From the NCBI RefSeq assembly GCF_003025615.1, contig NZ_PYMJ01000022.1, positions 35,186-99,185 of the forward strand: 64,000 nt of DNA, in the 5' to 3' direction. Below the pieces are notes generated by a model. That model did no database searches. It saw nothing but the letters and a program-made list of their open reading frames with translations, and was not told the origin of the DNA. Below, in pieces: positions 41,909 through 51,234 of this stretch. The translations under genes were made by a program, and so were the position numbers. The stretch's first letter is position 1; the number at the start of each line of letters is the position of its first letter. This stretch comes from Photobacterium frigidiphilum. GTDB taxonomy: Bacteria; Pseudomonadota; Gammaproteobacteria; Enterobacterales; Vibrionaceae.

Positions 41909-42811
41909 GTGAAACTGGATGATATGGAACTATTTGTTAAGGTAGTTGAACAAGGTAGTTTTACAAAAGCAGCCGACTATTGCGAGATCCCTAAATCAAC
42001 GGTCAGCCGCCGTATTCGGGATCTTGAGCAAAGCCTGAAAACCCGACTATTAGAAAGAACAACCCGTCGCCTACACCTCACCGAAGTCGGTGAAGCCTTC
42101 TACCACAAAGCCCAGCAGATTTTAAAGGAAGTCGAGACCACTGAAAAAGAGATCGCCCAGAAGCAGGGGGATTACTCCGGTAAGCTTACGCTCTACGCGC
42201 CGGACTGCATTCTTGAACTCTGTGTTGATCATGTTGCACAATTCTGTCAGGACTACCCAGACATCTCTTTAAACCTTCATTCGGACTCCCAGCCTCAGCA
42301 CTTAATGGCTGAAAAGCGCTTTGACTTACTGCTCAATATTGGCACCCAATCGGACTCTTCGTTTATCGCGCGCCCACTGGCAACATTAAGTTATGATTAC
42401 TTCGCTAGCCCTGATTATCTAGCAATTGATGGCGAGCCCAAGACTCCCGCCGATCTTCACCAATTTTCTACCCTAACCCTGAACCAGAACAATCAAAAAG
42501 CGATGGAGTGGTACTTTAACCAACAAGAATTACCACTAACCCACAAATGTACTGTCGACTCACCTTATGTGCTAAGAGCCTTGGCTGTGGCAAATCAGGG
42601 AATTTGCTGTTTGCCAACCATCATGGTCAGCAACGAGGTTAAGGAAAACAAACTTGTCAGACTATTTGGCGGCCAATACGCATTTCAGCAAGTGCTTTAC
42701 GGTGTCTACCATTCTCGTCGTTATGTTCCCAATAAAGTAAAGCTGCTTCTTGATGAGGTTGAAGCTCTTTTACAGGCTAGGATCGACTCGATCGAGGGGA
42801 GCATCGAGTAA
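41909..42811 (+). CDS. LysR-family regulator, first gene of the IS-flanked segment
   Basis: A 300-residue regulator, taking the GTG at 41909 with GGGGG 8 nt upstream; the frame is open nine codons further. The N-terminal HTH MELFVKVVEQGSFTKAADYC and IPKSTVSRRIRDLEQSLKTR belongs to the CrgA/AaeR-like subgroup (LeuO-type T-V-S-R-R). The effector domain includes KLTLYAPDCILELCVDHVAQ. It lies 113 bp before the DUF3179 gene on the same strand and probably controls it. The segment is visibly richer in G and C than its surroundings. Its inducer is unknown. Confidence 0.9.
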   Translation: MKLDDMELFVKVVEQGSFTKAADYCEIPKSTVSRRIRDLEQSLKTRLLERTTRRLHLTEVGEAFYHKAQQILKEVETTEKEIAQKQGDYSGKLTLYAPDCILELCVDHVAQFCQDYPDISLNLHSDSQPQHLMAEKRFDLLLNIGTQSDSSFIARPLATLSYDYFASPDYLAIDGEPKTPADLHQFSTLTLNQNNQKAMEWYFNQQELPLTHKCTVDSPYVLRALAVANQGICCLPTIMVSNEVKENKLVRLFGGQYAFQQVLYGVYHSRRYVPNKVKLLLDEVEALLQARIDSIEGSIE

Positions 42812-42924
42812 CACCATTCTTATTGTGCCATACTTTGGCACAGTTCATTCCAGCACAGACGGTTTATCTTCCAATTTGCCCGCTTTAGACTCACTCCATC
42901 AGTACTACCAGAGTGAATATAACA

Positions 42925-44151
42925 ATGAAAGACATTATCAAAAAACACTCCAAGGGCATTTTCTGGGCCTGTATGATCCTCGCCCAGATTTGTGTTGGTT
43001 TCCTGTTTAAAGACTTGGCCGATATCAGCCAGTGGTTTATCCAGTCTCCCCGAGAAAGCACTATGTTGGTTTGGTATAACCGCTATCTACTTGCGTTTAT
43101 CGGCTTGGTCGCATTTTTTGCCGTCCTTTATCTCAAATACAAACAACGCGACATCATCAACAATAAGCCACTGATTTTCCTTACCTTGCTATTCTGCTTC
43201 AATTTTTACAGCGGTATGATCAACCCGCATATCATGATGCGTGCGCGTATGGATAACGGCGTATTCGTGTCTGTTGAACAGGCAACCAAATACTATGCGC
43301 CTAACGAAAGCGTGATTGTTCTGGAAATCAACGGTAAGGCCCGTGCACACTCAGACAAGCAGCTGCTTCGACCTCACGTTGTCGGTAACGGCGAGCTAGG
43401 CGGTGAAAACGTCGTTATGACCTACTGCGGCCTAACCAACCTAGGTATGGCTTACACCCCGGAAATCAACGGTCAGAAACTCGATCTTGCGCCAATGAAC
43501 CAATTGGAAAACAACCTGGTCATGTATGACAAAAATAGCGGCGAACCCATTCAACAGCTATGGGGACAAACAGAAGCCGATCGCAACAACAGTGTTGACG
43601 CTAAAATGCGCGAATGGCCAACCTACCGTATGCCATTTGAAAAATTTGCCAAGGCTTTCCCAGAGGGTGAGGTTTTTGTTAACGACTACCTAGTTGAGGA
43701 TATGAAGGCATCATTCTGGGAAAACCCATTCCTAGCAATCTATGACCCTATTATGGAATTGATTTTCGACCATGCGATTGTCGATCAAGCAACCAGCGTC
43801 GACCCAACCTTCCCGACCATCAAACATATTGACACGCGTCTGCCTAACAAAGAGCTAGTTTATGGTCTGAATATCGGCGACGACTATGTAGCGTACACAG
43901 TGGATTTCGTTAAGTCTCACGACAAGCCAATCAATGCAACAGTTGGCGGAAAAGAGATTGTTGTCAGCTACGACTACAAGTTTGAAAGCCTAGGTATTTT
44001 CTACAACACAACAGGTGAAACGCTCACTGAAATTGACTTTTACGGTCAGACCCCATACGGGAAGCTACCACGAGTAGAAACCGTTAAGGCTGCCGCGTAC
44101 TGGATCATCTGGGCTAACTTCTTCCCAGAAACAGATATCAACCGCGTTTAG
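42925..44151 (+). CDS. DUF3179-type membrane protein
   Basis: A 408-residue protein. The N-terminus has three membrane spans (about residues 12-30, 50-66 and 82-98), followed by a large extracytoplasmic domain. The DUF3179 signature is recognisable: NESVIVLEINGKARAHSDKQ, LRPHVVGNGELGGENVVMTY, CGLTNLGMAY and LENNLVMYDKNSGE with QLWGQTEA. The Cys-x-x-Cys pair often seen in the family (CPLC) is here CGL with one Cys only. The family function is not known. It follows the LysR gene in an IS-flanked segment. Confidence 0.75.
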   Translation: MKDIIKKHSKGIFWACMILAQICVGFLFKDLADISQWFIQSPRESTMLVWYNRYLLAFIGLVAFFAVLYLKYKQRDIINNKPLIFLTLLFCFNFYSGMINPHIMMRARMDNGVFVSVEQATKYYAPNESVIVLEINGKARAHSDKQLLRPHVVGNGELGGENVVMTYCGLTNLGMAYTPEINGQKLDLAPMNQLENNLVMYDKNSGEPIQQLWGQTEADRNNSVDAKMREWPTYRMPFEKFAKAFPEGEVFVNDYLVEDMKASFWENPFLAIYDPIMELIFDHAIVDQATSVDPTFPTIKHIDTRLPNKELVYGLNIGDDYVAYTVDFVKSHDKPINATVGGKEIVVSYDYKFESLGIFYNTTGETLTEIDFYGQTPYGKLPRVETVKAAAYWIIWANFFPETDINRV

Positions 44152-44187
44152 TCATTCTTCTTTCACCCTCGAAGGACTTTAATGTAA

Positions 44188-44356
44188 GGCTTTGTTGAAT
44201 AGCTCAGATAAGGCTCAATTATTCCATTAATTCTGAGTTCAGTTATCATGACCAACCTCTTTATACTGGTTAGCTGTTTAACATATGCCTTACAGACACA
44301 ATGACACTAAACGCCATCATTTTAAGAAGCATACCTACGCGTTAAATAACAGGTGA
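44188..44356 (+). mobile_element. IS5/IS903-type end remnant with transposase N-terminus, right of the cargo
   Basis: The terminus GGCTTTGTTGAA starts at 44188 and faces the cargo. The transposase ATG lies at 44285, and the first residues read MPYRHNDTKRHHFKKHTYAL, then NN, matching the start of IS903-group transposases, before a TGA at 44354. Nothing of the catalytic domain remains. It shares several blocks with the left relic at 41726-41785. Confidence 0.75.
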
Positions 44357-44409
44357 CTTTGTGACATGACATCCCGTCCTACTCATTTGAATAACAATAC
44401 GGTGAGCGC

Positions 44410-45336
44410 CTATTTATTACCGTTACGTGTTTGTACCGATCCTATAAATTCTTTACGCAACCAAGAGCGCAATGTAAGTACACTTTCTTGGGTTAATTTT
44501 TCAGGCGGGCATACAAAATAAAAATCTTGATGTGGATTGGGCACAGCTTCACCCACCTTGGTTAATACACCATGACGAATATCATCACGCACAAATAGCT
44601 CATGTGTAATCAATACCCCCAAACGTCGAGTAATGGCTTGTACCGCTTGTATAGAAGCAGTAAAGGTTAAATTCTTCTGCTTCTTAGGCACAATAAAACC
44701 ATTAGCTTCACACCATACTAACCAATCGTATTTTCGGCGCAGGTTCGTCACAAAGATAGCTGGGTATTTATCTAACAGGGCTGCAGGGGATTTATCATCT
44801 AACCCTTCAAGTAAATGCGGGCTACAGACCATAATTAGCTCATCACTCCCTAACTTTTCACAGTAATACACTTTCCATTCATCTGCTTTACCGTGAATCA
44901 GTGCGACATCGATACCTTCTCGATTCAGATCAAACGTCTGCGTTAAGTTCGAAATACGGACATCAATATGCGGAGCAATATCTTGAAATTCAGGTACACG
45001 AGGGATCCACCAATGCAAAGCTAGCGAGTGCACCATGTTAACCATTAAACGATTATGATTGATGTTATTGTGATGCATTAGCTCTTCACTGGCATCCACA
45101 ATTTGTTCTAACGCAGGAGCGACTTTTCGATAATATTTTTGACCATTCTGGTTTAATTCAACCCGACGACCAACCCGACGAAATAAAGGTAAACTTAGCT
45201 GAGTTTCTAGTGCCTTTATTGCCTGACTTACTGCCGAGTGACTCACACTGAGTACCGCTGCAGCTTCAGTCATGCTACCCGTTTCTGCAACAGCCACAAA
45301 AGCATAAATAGATTTAAGAGGAATTAACTTTCTCAT
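44410..45336 (-). CDS. LysR-family regulator, divergent from an EamA transporter
   Basis: A 308-residue GcvA-like regulator: PLKSIYAFVAVAETGSMTEA, LSVSHSAVSQAIKALETQLS and LPLFRRVGRRVELNQNGQKY form the winged HTH and linker, and an effector domain follows from about residue 92. It is divergent from the DMT-type transporter at 45429, with a 92-bp gap, and is likely its regulator. It begins just after the right-hand IS relic, so the IS may have affected the region downstream of its 3' end. Confidence 0.92.
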   Translation of the reverse strand: MRKLIPLKSIYAFVAVAETGSMTEAAAVLSVSHSAVSQAIKALETQLSLPLFRRVGRRVELNQNGQKYYRKVAPALEQIVDASEELMHHNNINHNRLMVNMVHSLALHWWIPRVPEFQDIAPHIDVRISNLTQTFDLNREGIDVALIHGKADEWKVYYCEKLGSDELIMVCSPHLLEGLDDKSPAALLDKYPAIFVTNLRRKYDWLVWCEANGFIVPKKQKNLTFTASIQAVQAITRRLGVLITHELFVRDDIRHGVLTKVGEAVPNPHQDFYFVCPPEKLTQESVLTLRSWLRKEFIGSVQTRNGNK

Positions 45337-45428
45337 CTGTAAGTTTTCCTAACAGTTTAAGTTAATATTATTCGCTTTTTTGATGAGTGCAACCGTTCTA
45401 CACTTTTTAGTCTCTAAGGAGTGGTAAA

Positions 45429-46349
45429 ATGACAACTGACTTACGCCCTGTAATTTTCATGCTGATATCAACGTTTAGCTTATCTCTCAATAGCTTACTG
45501 GCTAAGTTTTTGAGTGATAGTTTAAGTATTGAAATGCTCAGCTTTCTACGTTTTTTATTTCCAGCTGTACTGTTGTTATGGTTAATGGCACTAACCAAAT
45601 GGGCTGTTCCCGATAGAAAAATGTGGCAAGCATTAGGTTTACGCGCTTTTTGTATCGCAGCAAGCCAACTATGCTTTTTATTTGCAATCAATCGCCTTAG
45701 CTTAGTCGAAACGGTTGTCTTATTTAGCACCGGTCCTCTTTTTATTCCTTTGTTAGAAAAACTATTATTCAAAACACAAATACAAAGCGCCACCTTGATC
45801 AATTTAGCAATCACATTTACAGGTGTGCTTTTAATGGCAGGTAATACATCAGGAGTAGAATTAAAACCTGAACTTCTCGTGGGTTTAGGGGCTGGGGTAT
45901 TTAATGCAGGCTCTCAAATAAGTTTGTACCGAGTGAGTAAAGGTTCGTTATCGCCTATTGCACTTAACGCTTGGGGCTTTCTACTTGCTGCGGTTATTAC
46001 ACTCCCTTTAGTTCTCTTTCAAACCAACAAATCAACACTTCAACAAACAGCAAGTGATATAGCTGATATACAAACATTATTATCTATGTTGATCTTACTG
46101 GCTGTGTGTATCGTAAATACCCAAATATTCCGAGTTAAGGCTTATCAATTAGCCAATTCAAGTTCACAACTCGCACCTTTAATTTTCACTAACTTGATAT
46201 TTTCATCCGTTTGGCAAATCATGTTTTTCAACCAACCTTTAGAATGGAATAAAGTAACGGGCATAAGCTTAATTATTATTGCCACCTTACTTAATACTTT
46301 CCTTCCCTTAATTGTAAGGAAAATAAAAGTTCGACTCATAGAAAACTAG
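45429..46349 (+). CDS. EamA-family drug/metabolite transporter
   Basis: A 306-residue inner-membrane protein with ten hydrophobic helices, arranged as two EamA repeats (about residues 8-138 and 153-290). The first repeat has LNSLLAKFLSDSLSIEMLSF and VETVVLFSTGPLFIPLLEKL; the second has GAGVFNAGSQISLYRVSKGS and SQLAPLIFTNLIFSSVWQIM. The family exports amino acids, nucleosides or other metabolites; the substrate cannot be told. The start ATG has AAGGAG 8 nt upstream. It is divergent from a LysR gene. Confidence 0.9.
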   Translation: MTTDLRPVIFMLISTFSLSLNSLLAKFLSDSLSIEMLSFLRFLFPAVLLLWLMALTKWAVPDRKMWQALGLRAFCIAASQLCFLFAINRLSLVETVVLFSTGPLFIPLLEKLLFKTQIQSATLINLAITFTGVLLMAGNTSGVELKPELLVGLGAGVFNAGSQISLYRVSKGSLSPIALNAWGFLLAAVITLPLVLFQTNKSTLQQTASDIADIQTLLSMLILLAVCIVNTQIFRVKAYQLANSSSQLAPLIFTNLIFSSVWQIMFFNQPLEWNKVTGISLIIIATLLNTFLPLIVRKIKVRLIEN

Positions 46350-46710
46350 TCTACGATAAAAATATACCCGCACAATAAGTGCGGGATAACTAAAAAGTAA
46401 ACAATCCATCCAATAATCAGACCATTGGATGATAATTAGTAAATTCTTACAATTAACACCCTTCTTAAAATAAACATACTTATTATCATTGTGATTTAAT
46501 TATTAATTATATTAAAACCAATCTCACCATCAATAACATCATTCTTAACATTAATATAAAACCAACAATCAGCTTAATCCACATTGTTATAATCACTACA
46601 CTGGTTATCCTTATTAATAACCGTAATAATTCACACAAAAAGGTGGCGACAATATAACGCTATCAAGAAGAACACCTCAGATTATTTAATAAAATCAAAT
46701 AGGGGCAGTT
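46350..46710. other. 361-bp intergenic region upstream of the di-haem protein gene
   Basis: CCCGCAC (46367-46373) and GTGCGGG (46379-46385) form a hairpin just after the transporter stop, without a T run. ACTTATTATCATTGTGATT at 46479-46497 resembles a partial Fur box (AATGATAATAA on the minus strand). The rest is AT-rich and featureless. Confidence 0.45.
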
Positions 46711-48390
46711 ATGATACACATTAAAAATAAAAGACAACGACGTCCAACAAGAACTTTGACTTCTTTACTTGTGCTATTTGCTATTTCGCAGGCCAACGCG
46801 TCTGGTTCGAGTGATTTAAATCAGAGTAGCCAAACGAATGAACCTCAATTAGAGCACATAGAACAATCTGACCTTAATACACTTGTTAGTAATGATCCTG
46901 CCGCAGCATTTATTACCGCCTTTGAAGTCGGTGACGAATTATTTGAAGTACCTGCAAATGAGCTAGATGGTGCAGGGGCAAATGTTGGAGGCGGTCAACG
47001 TTATGCGAAGTTTCCCCGAATGGATTTAGACGGTTACGGGGAATGGGCAAACCACACTCCAGCCCGAGTAACAGGTCCAAACTCTCAGGCTTGTATTGAG
47101 TGCCACTTCCAAGCGGTTAGTGATGGTTCAGGCCCTATTTCAGCCAATAATGTTCGCGATCCGAAGCGTACCGGAATGATAAGAGACTTCATTACTCGCC
47201 AGCCTCCGCATATTTTTGGTATTGGTGCGAAACAAAAACTAGCAGAAGAGATGACCGCAGAACTACTTGCAATAAAAGCTGCGGCTATCGCAAAAGCAAC
47301 CAGTTATAACATTATGGTGACTAAAGATTTAATTGCAAAAAATATCTCTTTCGGAAAAATAAAAGCGAACCCAAACGGCAGCGTAGACACTTCGATGGTA
47401 GAAGGTGTCGATGAAGACTTGATCGTTAAACCCTTACAATGGAAAGGGGTTGAACTTAGTATTCGAAGCTTTGTTAGAGGAGCAGAAAATAACGAGATAG
47501 GGTTACAAGCAACAGAACTTGTGGGTAATTATGATGGAGACTATGATGGTATAATCAATGAAATTAGTGTCGGAGACATTACCGCGCTTGCTATTTACCA
47601 AGCAGGCCAACCTCGTCCAGTCACTAAAACAGAGTTAGCTGATCTTGGTTTAATGGAATTAAGCTACCAAGAAAAAGCGGATATTCTAAAGGGTAAAGAT
47701 CTCTTTAACCAAGTGCAGTGCGCTTCTTGTCACGTACCAACCCTTTACCTTGATGACTCAATATTTAGTGAGCCAAGCCAAAGTGCCACGCACCGAGACG
47801 TCCTATTCCCTAACGGGGATTCACCTGCTAGCCACGGCTTAACACCGGCGAATGCTATCACCTTCGATTTAGCTGCTGACATGCCAGATAATATTATTAC
47901 CTTGCCAAATGGCAATGTTGTACACCTTGGTAACTTTAAAAAAGACAATTATGGGCGTACCAGTGTTGATATATATTCAGACCTAAAGCGTCATGATCTT
48001 GGGTATGAAGTTGCAGAATCAGTCGATGAGGAAGGCACTGGTGCATCTGTGTTTATAACCCAACCACTATGGGGAGCTGGATCAACCGCACCTTACATGC
48101 ATGATGGTCGCTCACCAACGATCACCGATGCCGTCATGAATCACGGTGGAGAAGCTGCAACCTCGCGTTCACTATTCAAGCAACTTTCTCCAACTTACAA
48201 GCAAGCACTCGTTGCCTATGTTGAAAATCATATTTTATTGTTAGCTGAGGAAGATGAAGAAGCAGCAGCTGAAGCTCCTATCTATTCTGAACCTGTCGCA
48301 CCTACAGAACCTGAAGCACCTACTTATTCTGAACCTGTAGCACCTACTGCACCTGAAGAACCAGTCTACTTCCAAAGAACAAGACGATAA
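46711..48390 (+). CDS. Di-haem c-type cytochrome, DHOR (thiol oxidoreductase-like) family
   Basis: A 559-residue exported protein with a signal peptide (SLLVLFAISQANA). Two haem c motifs are visible: CIECH near residue 131 and CASCH near residue 340. Other family marks are FGIGAKQKLAEEM, LVGNYDGDYDGIINEISVGD, AGSTAPYMHDGRSPTITDAV (distal region) and a MNHGGEA motif, typical of DHOR and DUF1111 proteins. The C-terminus carries a Pro/Glu-rich tail with two near-identical copies of YSEPVAPTxPE, perhaps a cell-surface spacer. It converges on the feo operon, with which it may share iron control. Confidence 0.85.
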   Translation: MIHIKNKRQRRPTRTLTSLLVLFAISQANASGSSDLNQSSQTNEPQLEHIEQSDLNTLVSNDPAAAFITAFEVGDELFEVPANELDGAGANVGGGQRYAKFPRMDLDGYGEWANHTPARVTGPNSQACIECHFQAVSDGSGPISANNVRDPKRTGMIRDFITRQPPHIFGIGAKQKLAEEMTAELLAIKAAAIAKATSYNIMVTKDLIAKNISFGKIKANPNGSVDTSMVEGVDEDLIVKPLQWKGVELSIRSFVRGAENNEIGLQATELVGNYDGDYDGIINEISVGDITALAIYQAGQPRPVTKTELADLGLMELSYQEKADILKGKDLFNQVQCASCHVPTLYLDDSIFSEPSQSATHRDVLFPNGDSPASHGLTPANAITFDLAADMPDNIITLPNGNVVHLGNFKKDNYGRTSVDIYSDLKRHDLGYEVAESVDEEGTGASVFITQPLWGAGSTAPYMHDGRSPTITDAVMNHGGEAATSRSLFKQLSPTYKQALVAYVENHILLLAEEDEEAAAEAPIYSEPVAPTEPEAPTYSEPVAPTAPEEPVYFQRTRR

Positions 48391-48412
48391 CACTTCGAGT
48401 ATTTGATACTAA

Positions 48413-48448
48413 TAAGCCGAAAAGAGTGTATAAACTTTTTTCGGCTTA
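48413..48448. terminator. Bidirectional terminator between the di-haem gene and feo
   Basis: TAAGCCGAAAA (48413-48423) pairs with TTTTTTCGGCTTA (48436-48448), followed by TTTATT on the + strand. Confidence 0.85.
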
Positions 48449-48471
48449 TTTATTATTTAATGATGAAATTT

Positions 48472-48660
48472 TTATATCACTTGCTTGAGTTCTATTTTTT
48501 GGCCTATAAAAGGGGCTTTTTTCACTGCTTTAGCAGAGCTACATTGGCCACTCTCAGCGCATCCGATACAGGTTGAACCTTTACGCTTTTCACTGACTAT
48601 TTTTAAAATAGCGAGCACAATAATCACAGTTATTACGAGAGATACAATTATATTTGTCAT
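48472..48660 (-). CDS. FeoB-associated Cys-rich membrane protein
   Basis: A 62-residue protein with one N-terminal membrane helix (about residues 4-22) and a cytoplasmic tail with the motif CIGCAESGQC. This is the small FeoB-associated family, commonly encoded just after feoB where FeoC is absent. It starts 10 bp after feoB on the same strand. Its role in ferrous iron transport is not settled; the Cys residues could bind iron. Confidence 0.8.
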   Translation of the reverse strand: MTNIIVSLVITVIIVLAILKIVSEKRKGSTCIGCAESGQCSSAKAVKKAPFIGQKIELKQVI

Positions 48661-48670
48661 AACGAGTTCC

Positions 48671-50674
48671 CTATGCTGTATGCATATTTAACTTTTTTTG
48701 AGCCAAGCCTTCACCTTTATATATAAAGTAAAGCAAAGTCCCTACAAGTATCAAAGTAACCGCTAGGCCGTATATAAACCCTTGGCCTAATACTCCTGTT
48801 GTGATTAAAGTACCGATCTGATAAGTAATAAAGGCAACGACATAACCCATACCAAATTGGAATCCGATACCTGCCCATAGCCATTTTTTATCTTCCATTT
48901 CTGCGTTCATTGCACCTAAAGCAGCAAAACATGGTGGCGTAAATAGATTGAAGATCAAGTACGATAATGCAGCTACTGAAGATAAGCCCATAATGCTTGC
49001 AACATCTGAACCGCCAGAAATCAATGCAAGTTCTTCTGTATCAATAAAGTTAGTAATGCCATAAACAACCGCTAATGTGCCAACCACATTCTCTTTTGCA
49101 ATAAACCCTGTGATTGCAGCTGCCGCCAATTGCCATACACCAAATCCGAGTGGTATTAACACTAATGCAAATGGTGATGCAATGCTTGCCAAGATACTTG
49201 TTCCAGCGGCACCTTCAGCAACCACCTCAAACTGCCAATTAAATGTTTGCATTACTTGTACAACGGCGTTACATAGCAGAATAATGGTACCCGCTTTAAT
49301 AATAAATGCCTTCGCTCTTGAGAGAGTAGAAATAACGGCTCGTTTTACACTTGGGAATCGATATTCAGGTAATTCCATGATGAAGAATGAGCGCGCATTT
49401 TTTTCGCCCGTGATACGCACAACAACCAATGCACCAAAGGTGATGATAGCAATGCCTAGAAAGTACATAGATGTTCCAACCCATGCTGCATCATTGAAAA
49501 AGACACCTGCAAATAATGCAATGACTGGAAGTTTCGCACCGCAAGGCATGAATGGGGTTAACATCGCAGTTGTTCTTCTTTGTCTTTCGTTTTGTATTGT
49601 TCTTGTTGCCATGATGCCTGGAATTGCACATCCAGTACCAATAACCATTGGGATAATTGATTTACCAGATAAACCAAGATGTTTGAAAAAGCGATCCATA
49701 ATGACCGCAACACGTGCCATATAACCACAATCTTCAAGTAATGCGAGCAAGAAAAATAGCACCATGATCAAGGGTAAGAACCCGACTACAGCGCCAACAC
49801 CACCGATTATACCGTCTAACAGTAACGCGCCTAATACAGGTGAAACGTCGCTACCTAATAATCCTTCTACTAAACCGTAAAATGCATCAATCCAACCCAC
49901 CAAAAGATCTGCTAAAATCGGCCCTAAATGGGTTTGTGAAATAGAAAATACACTCCACATGATCACTGCAAAAATAGGCAGTCCTAACCATTTATTAGCG
50001 ACAACCCTATCGACAGTATCTTGTACTGTTTGTCTATTATTTTTGACTTCTCTTTGTTCTACTTTTTCTACGATGTTTTTTACAAATTTAAAGCGTTTAA
50101 TATCTGAAGCTTCGACTAATTTAGCATTGCTTAAATCAACATCATCACTAACGAAAGGCACAGTTTGGTGTTTGCCTGTAAGCTCAATGGCTGTAGATAC
50201 AACATTATCTAAACCATTTTTAGCGCTTTTTGTAGAGGTCGTTTCAACGACAGGGCATCCCAGCAATTTACTTAATGTTTGAATATCAATGATTGTTTTT
50301 TTGCTTTTGGTTAAATCACTTTTATTCAGTGCCACTACAACCGGAATATTAAGCTCTAAAAGTTGAGTAGTGAAAAATAAACTACGACTTAAATTTGTGG
50401 CATCGACAATATTAAGGATCACATCTGGCTTTTCATTCTTCACAAAATCTCGCGTAATCGCTTCTTCTGAAGAAAAAGGTGACATTGAATAAGCGCCGGG
50501 TAAATCAACGACAGTAATTTCAGCATCCGTTTTATTAAACGCTTTCTTTACTAGTCCTTCTTTTTTATCTACGGTAACTCCCGCCCAGTTGCCAACATGG
50601 GCGGTCTTCCCCGTTAACGCATTGAATAAAGTGGTTTTTCCACTATTAGGGTTACCTGCTAATGCTATTTTCAA
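48671..50674 (-). CDS. feoB: Ferrous iron transporter FeoB, short form
   Basis: An inner-membrane Fe(II) transporter with a GTPase domain. The start is a TTG at 50674 (AAGGA 9 nt upstream), giving 667 residues; a frame 13 codons longer does not match family starts. G motifs are in place: GNPNSGKTT, VDLPGAYSM and NKSD. The membrane part has the gate motifs LEDCGYMARVAVIMDRF, PMVIGTGCAIPGIMATRTIQ and FTPPCFAALGAMNAE. E. coli FeoB has 773 residues; here the region between the G domain and first helix and the C-terminal part are shorter. A Fur box lies in its own upstream gap. Confidence 0.95.
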   Translation of the reverse strand: MKIALAGNPNSGKTTLFNALTGKTAHVGNWAGVTVDKKEGLVKKAFNKTDAEITVVDLPGAYSMSPFSSEEAITRDFVKNEKPDVILNIVDATNLSRSLFFTTQLLELNIPVVVALNKSDLTKSKKTIIDIQTLSKLLGCPVVETTSTKSAKNGLDNVVSTAIELTGKHQTVPFVSDDVDLSNAKLVEASDIKRFKFVKNIVEKVEQREVKNNRQTVQDTVDRVVANKWLGLPIFAVIMWSVFSISQTHLGPILADLLVGWIDAFYGLVEGLLGSDVSPVLGALLLDGIIGGVGAVVGFLPLIMVLFFLLALLEDCGYMARVAVIMDRFFKHLGLSGKSIIPMVIGTGCAIPGIMATRTIQNERQRRTTAMLTPFMPCGAKLPVIALFAGVFFNDAAWVGTSMYFLGIAIITFGALVVVRITGEKNARSFFIMELPEYRFPSVKRAVISTLSRAKAFIIKAGTIILLCNAVVQVMQTFNWQFEVVAEGAAGTSILASIASPFALVLIPLGFGVWQLAAAAITGFIAKENVVGTLAVVYGITNFIDTEELALISGGSDVASIMGLSSVAALSYLIFNLFTPPCFAALGAMNAEMEDKKWLWAGIGFQFGMGYVVAFITYQIGTLITTGVLGQGFIYGLAVTLILVGTLLYFIYKGEGLAQKKLNMHTA

Positions 50675-50714
50675 AACAAATTTCCTTATAATATACAGTA
50701 ATGATAATAACAAT

Positions 50715-50733
50715 GATGATGATAATCATTACT
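50715..50733. promoter_or_regulatory. Fur box between feoA and feoB
   Basis: GATGATGATAATCATTACT matches 16 of 19 positions of the Fur consensus GATAATGATAATCATTATC. It lies 41 bp before the feoB start, within the 145-bp gap after feoA, suggesting feoB has its own iron-controlled promoter. Confidence 0.75.
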
Positions 50734-50819
50734 ATAGGTAGGCATGACAATCCTCCGCTGGATTGATTGTCACCTTAAGATTGCCAAGCGTTAATCGCTT
50801 GTATTTTTATATATGAACG

Positions 50820-51104
50820 TTAGACGAGCACAGCTTGTGCTAAGTCACTTCCGATACTGTATCTCGCATCTTTAATGCTGATGACGTAACTCTCTGACAG
50901 TATCGAAATCAATGTGATGGTTTCACCTTTAAAACACCCCAGTGTAAATAGGAAGTTTTCAATGTCGGCATCGCCTGCAACCACACCTTTAATAAGGTAT
51001 TCTTGATTCACTTTTGCCTGAGATAAGTTTTGAGCTGTTTGGTGTGTAGTTTCTAAGTCTTCTGATGATAATGTCATTGCGTCATTAAATATTGTACTGT
51101 TCAT
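50820..51104 (-). CDS. feoA: FeoA-domain protein
   Basis: A 94-residue cytosolic protein. Residues 32-94 form the SH3-like FeoA domain (YLIKGVVAGDADIENFLFTL, then GCFKGETITLISILSESYVI), which is thought to bind FeoB. The N-terminal 30 residues are a polar extension not usual in FeoA (about 75 residues). It is on the same strand as feoB, 145 bp upstream. An FNR box and a possible Fur box precede it, consistent with anaerobic, iron-limited expression. Confidence 0.88.
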   Translation of the reverse strand: MNSTIFNDAMTLSSEDLETTHQTAQNLSQAKVNQEYLIKGVVAGDADIENFLFTLGCFKGETITLISILSESYVISIKDARYSIGSDLAQAVLV

Positions 51105-51183
51105 AATTACTTATCCAGATATAGCATTTTTAGCCTTCGCGTATCTCTCTGTTCTGACTAACGTCATAAAAACACTGACTAAA

Positions 51184-51198
51184 TGATAACTATTATAG
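51184..51198. promoter_or_regulatory. Candidate Fur box upstream of feoA
   Basis: TGATAACTATTATAG matches 11 of 14 informative positions of the 7-1-7 Fur motif TGATAAT-N-ATTATCA. It lies about 80 bp before the feoA start. Confidence 0.5.
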
Positions 51199-51234
51199 TT
51201 TGCATTCATCTTACTATGTTCACTCTTTAATCTA

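Noticed and set aside
50675..50713. 13-codon N-terminal extension of FeoB
   Set aside because: It precedes the ribosome-binding site, and the family starts directly before the GNPNSGKTT loop.
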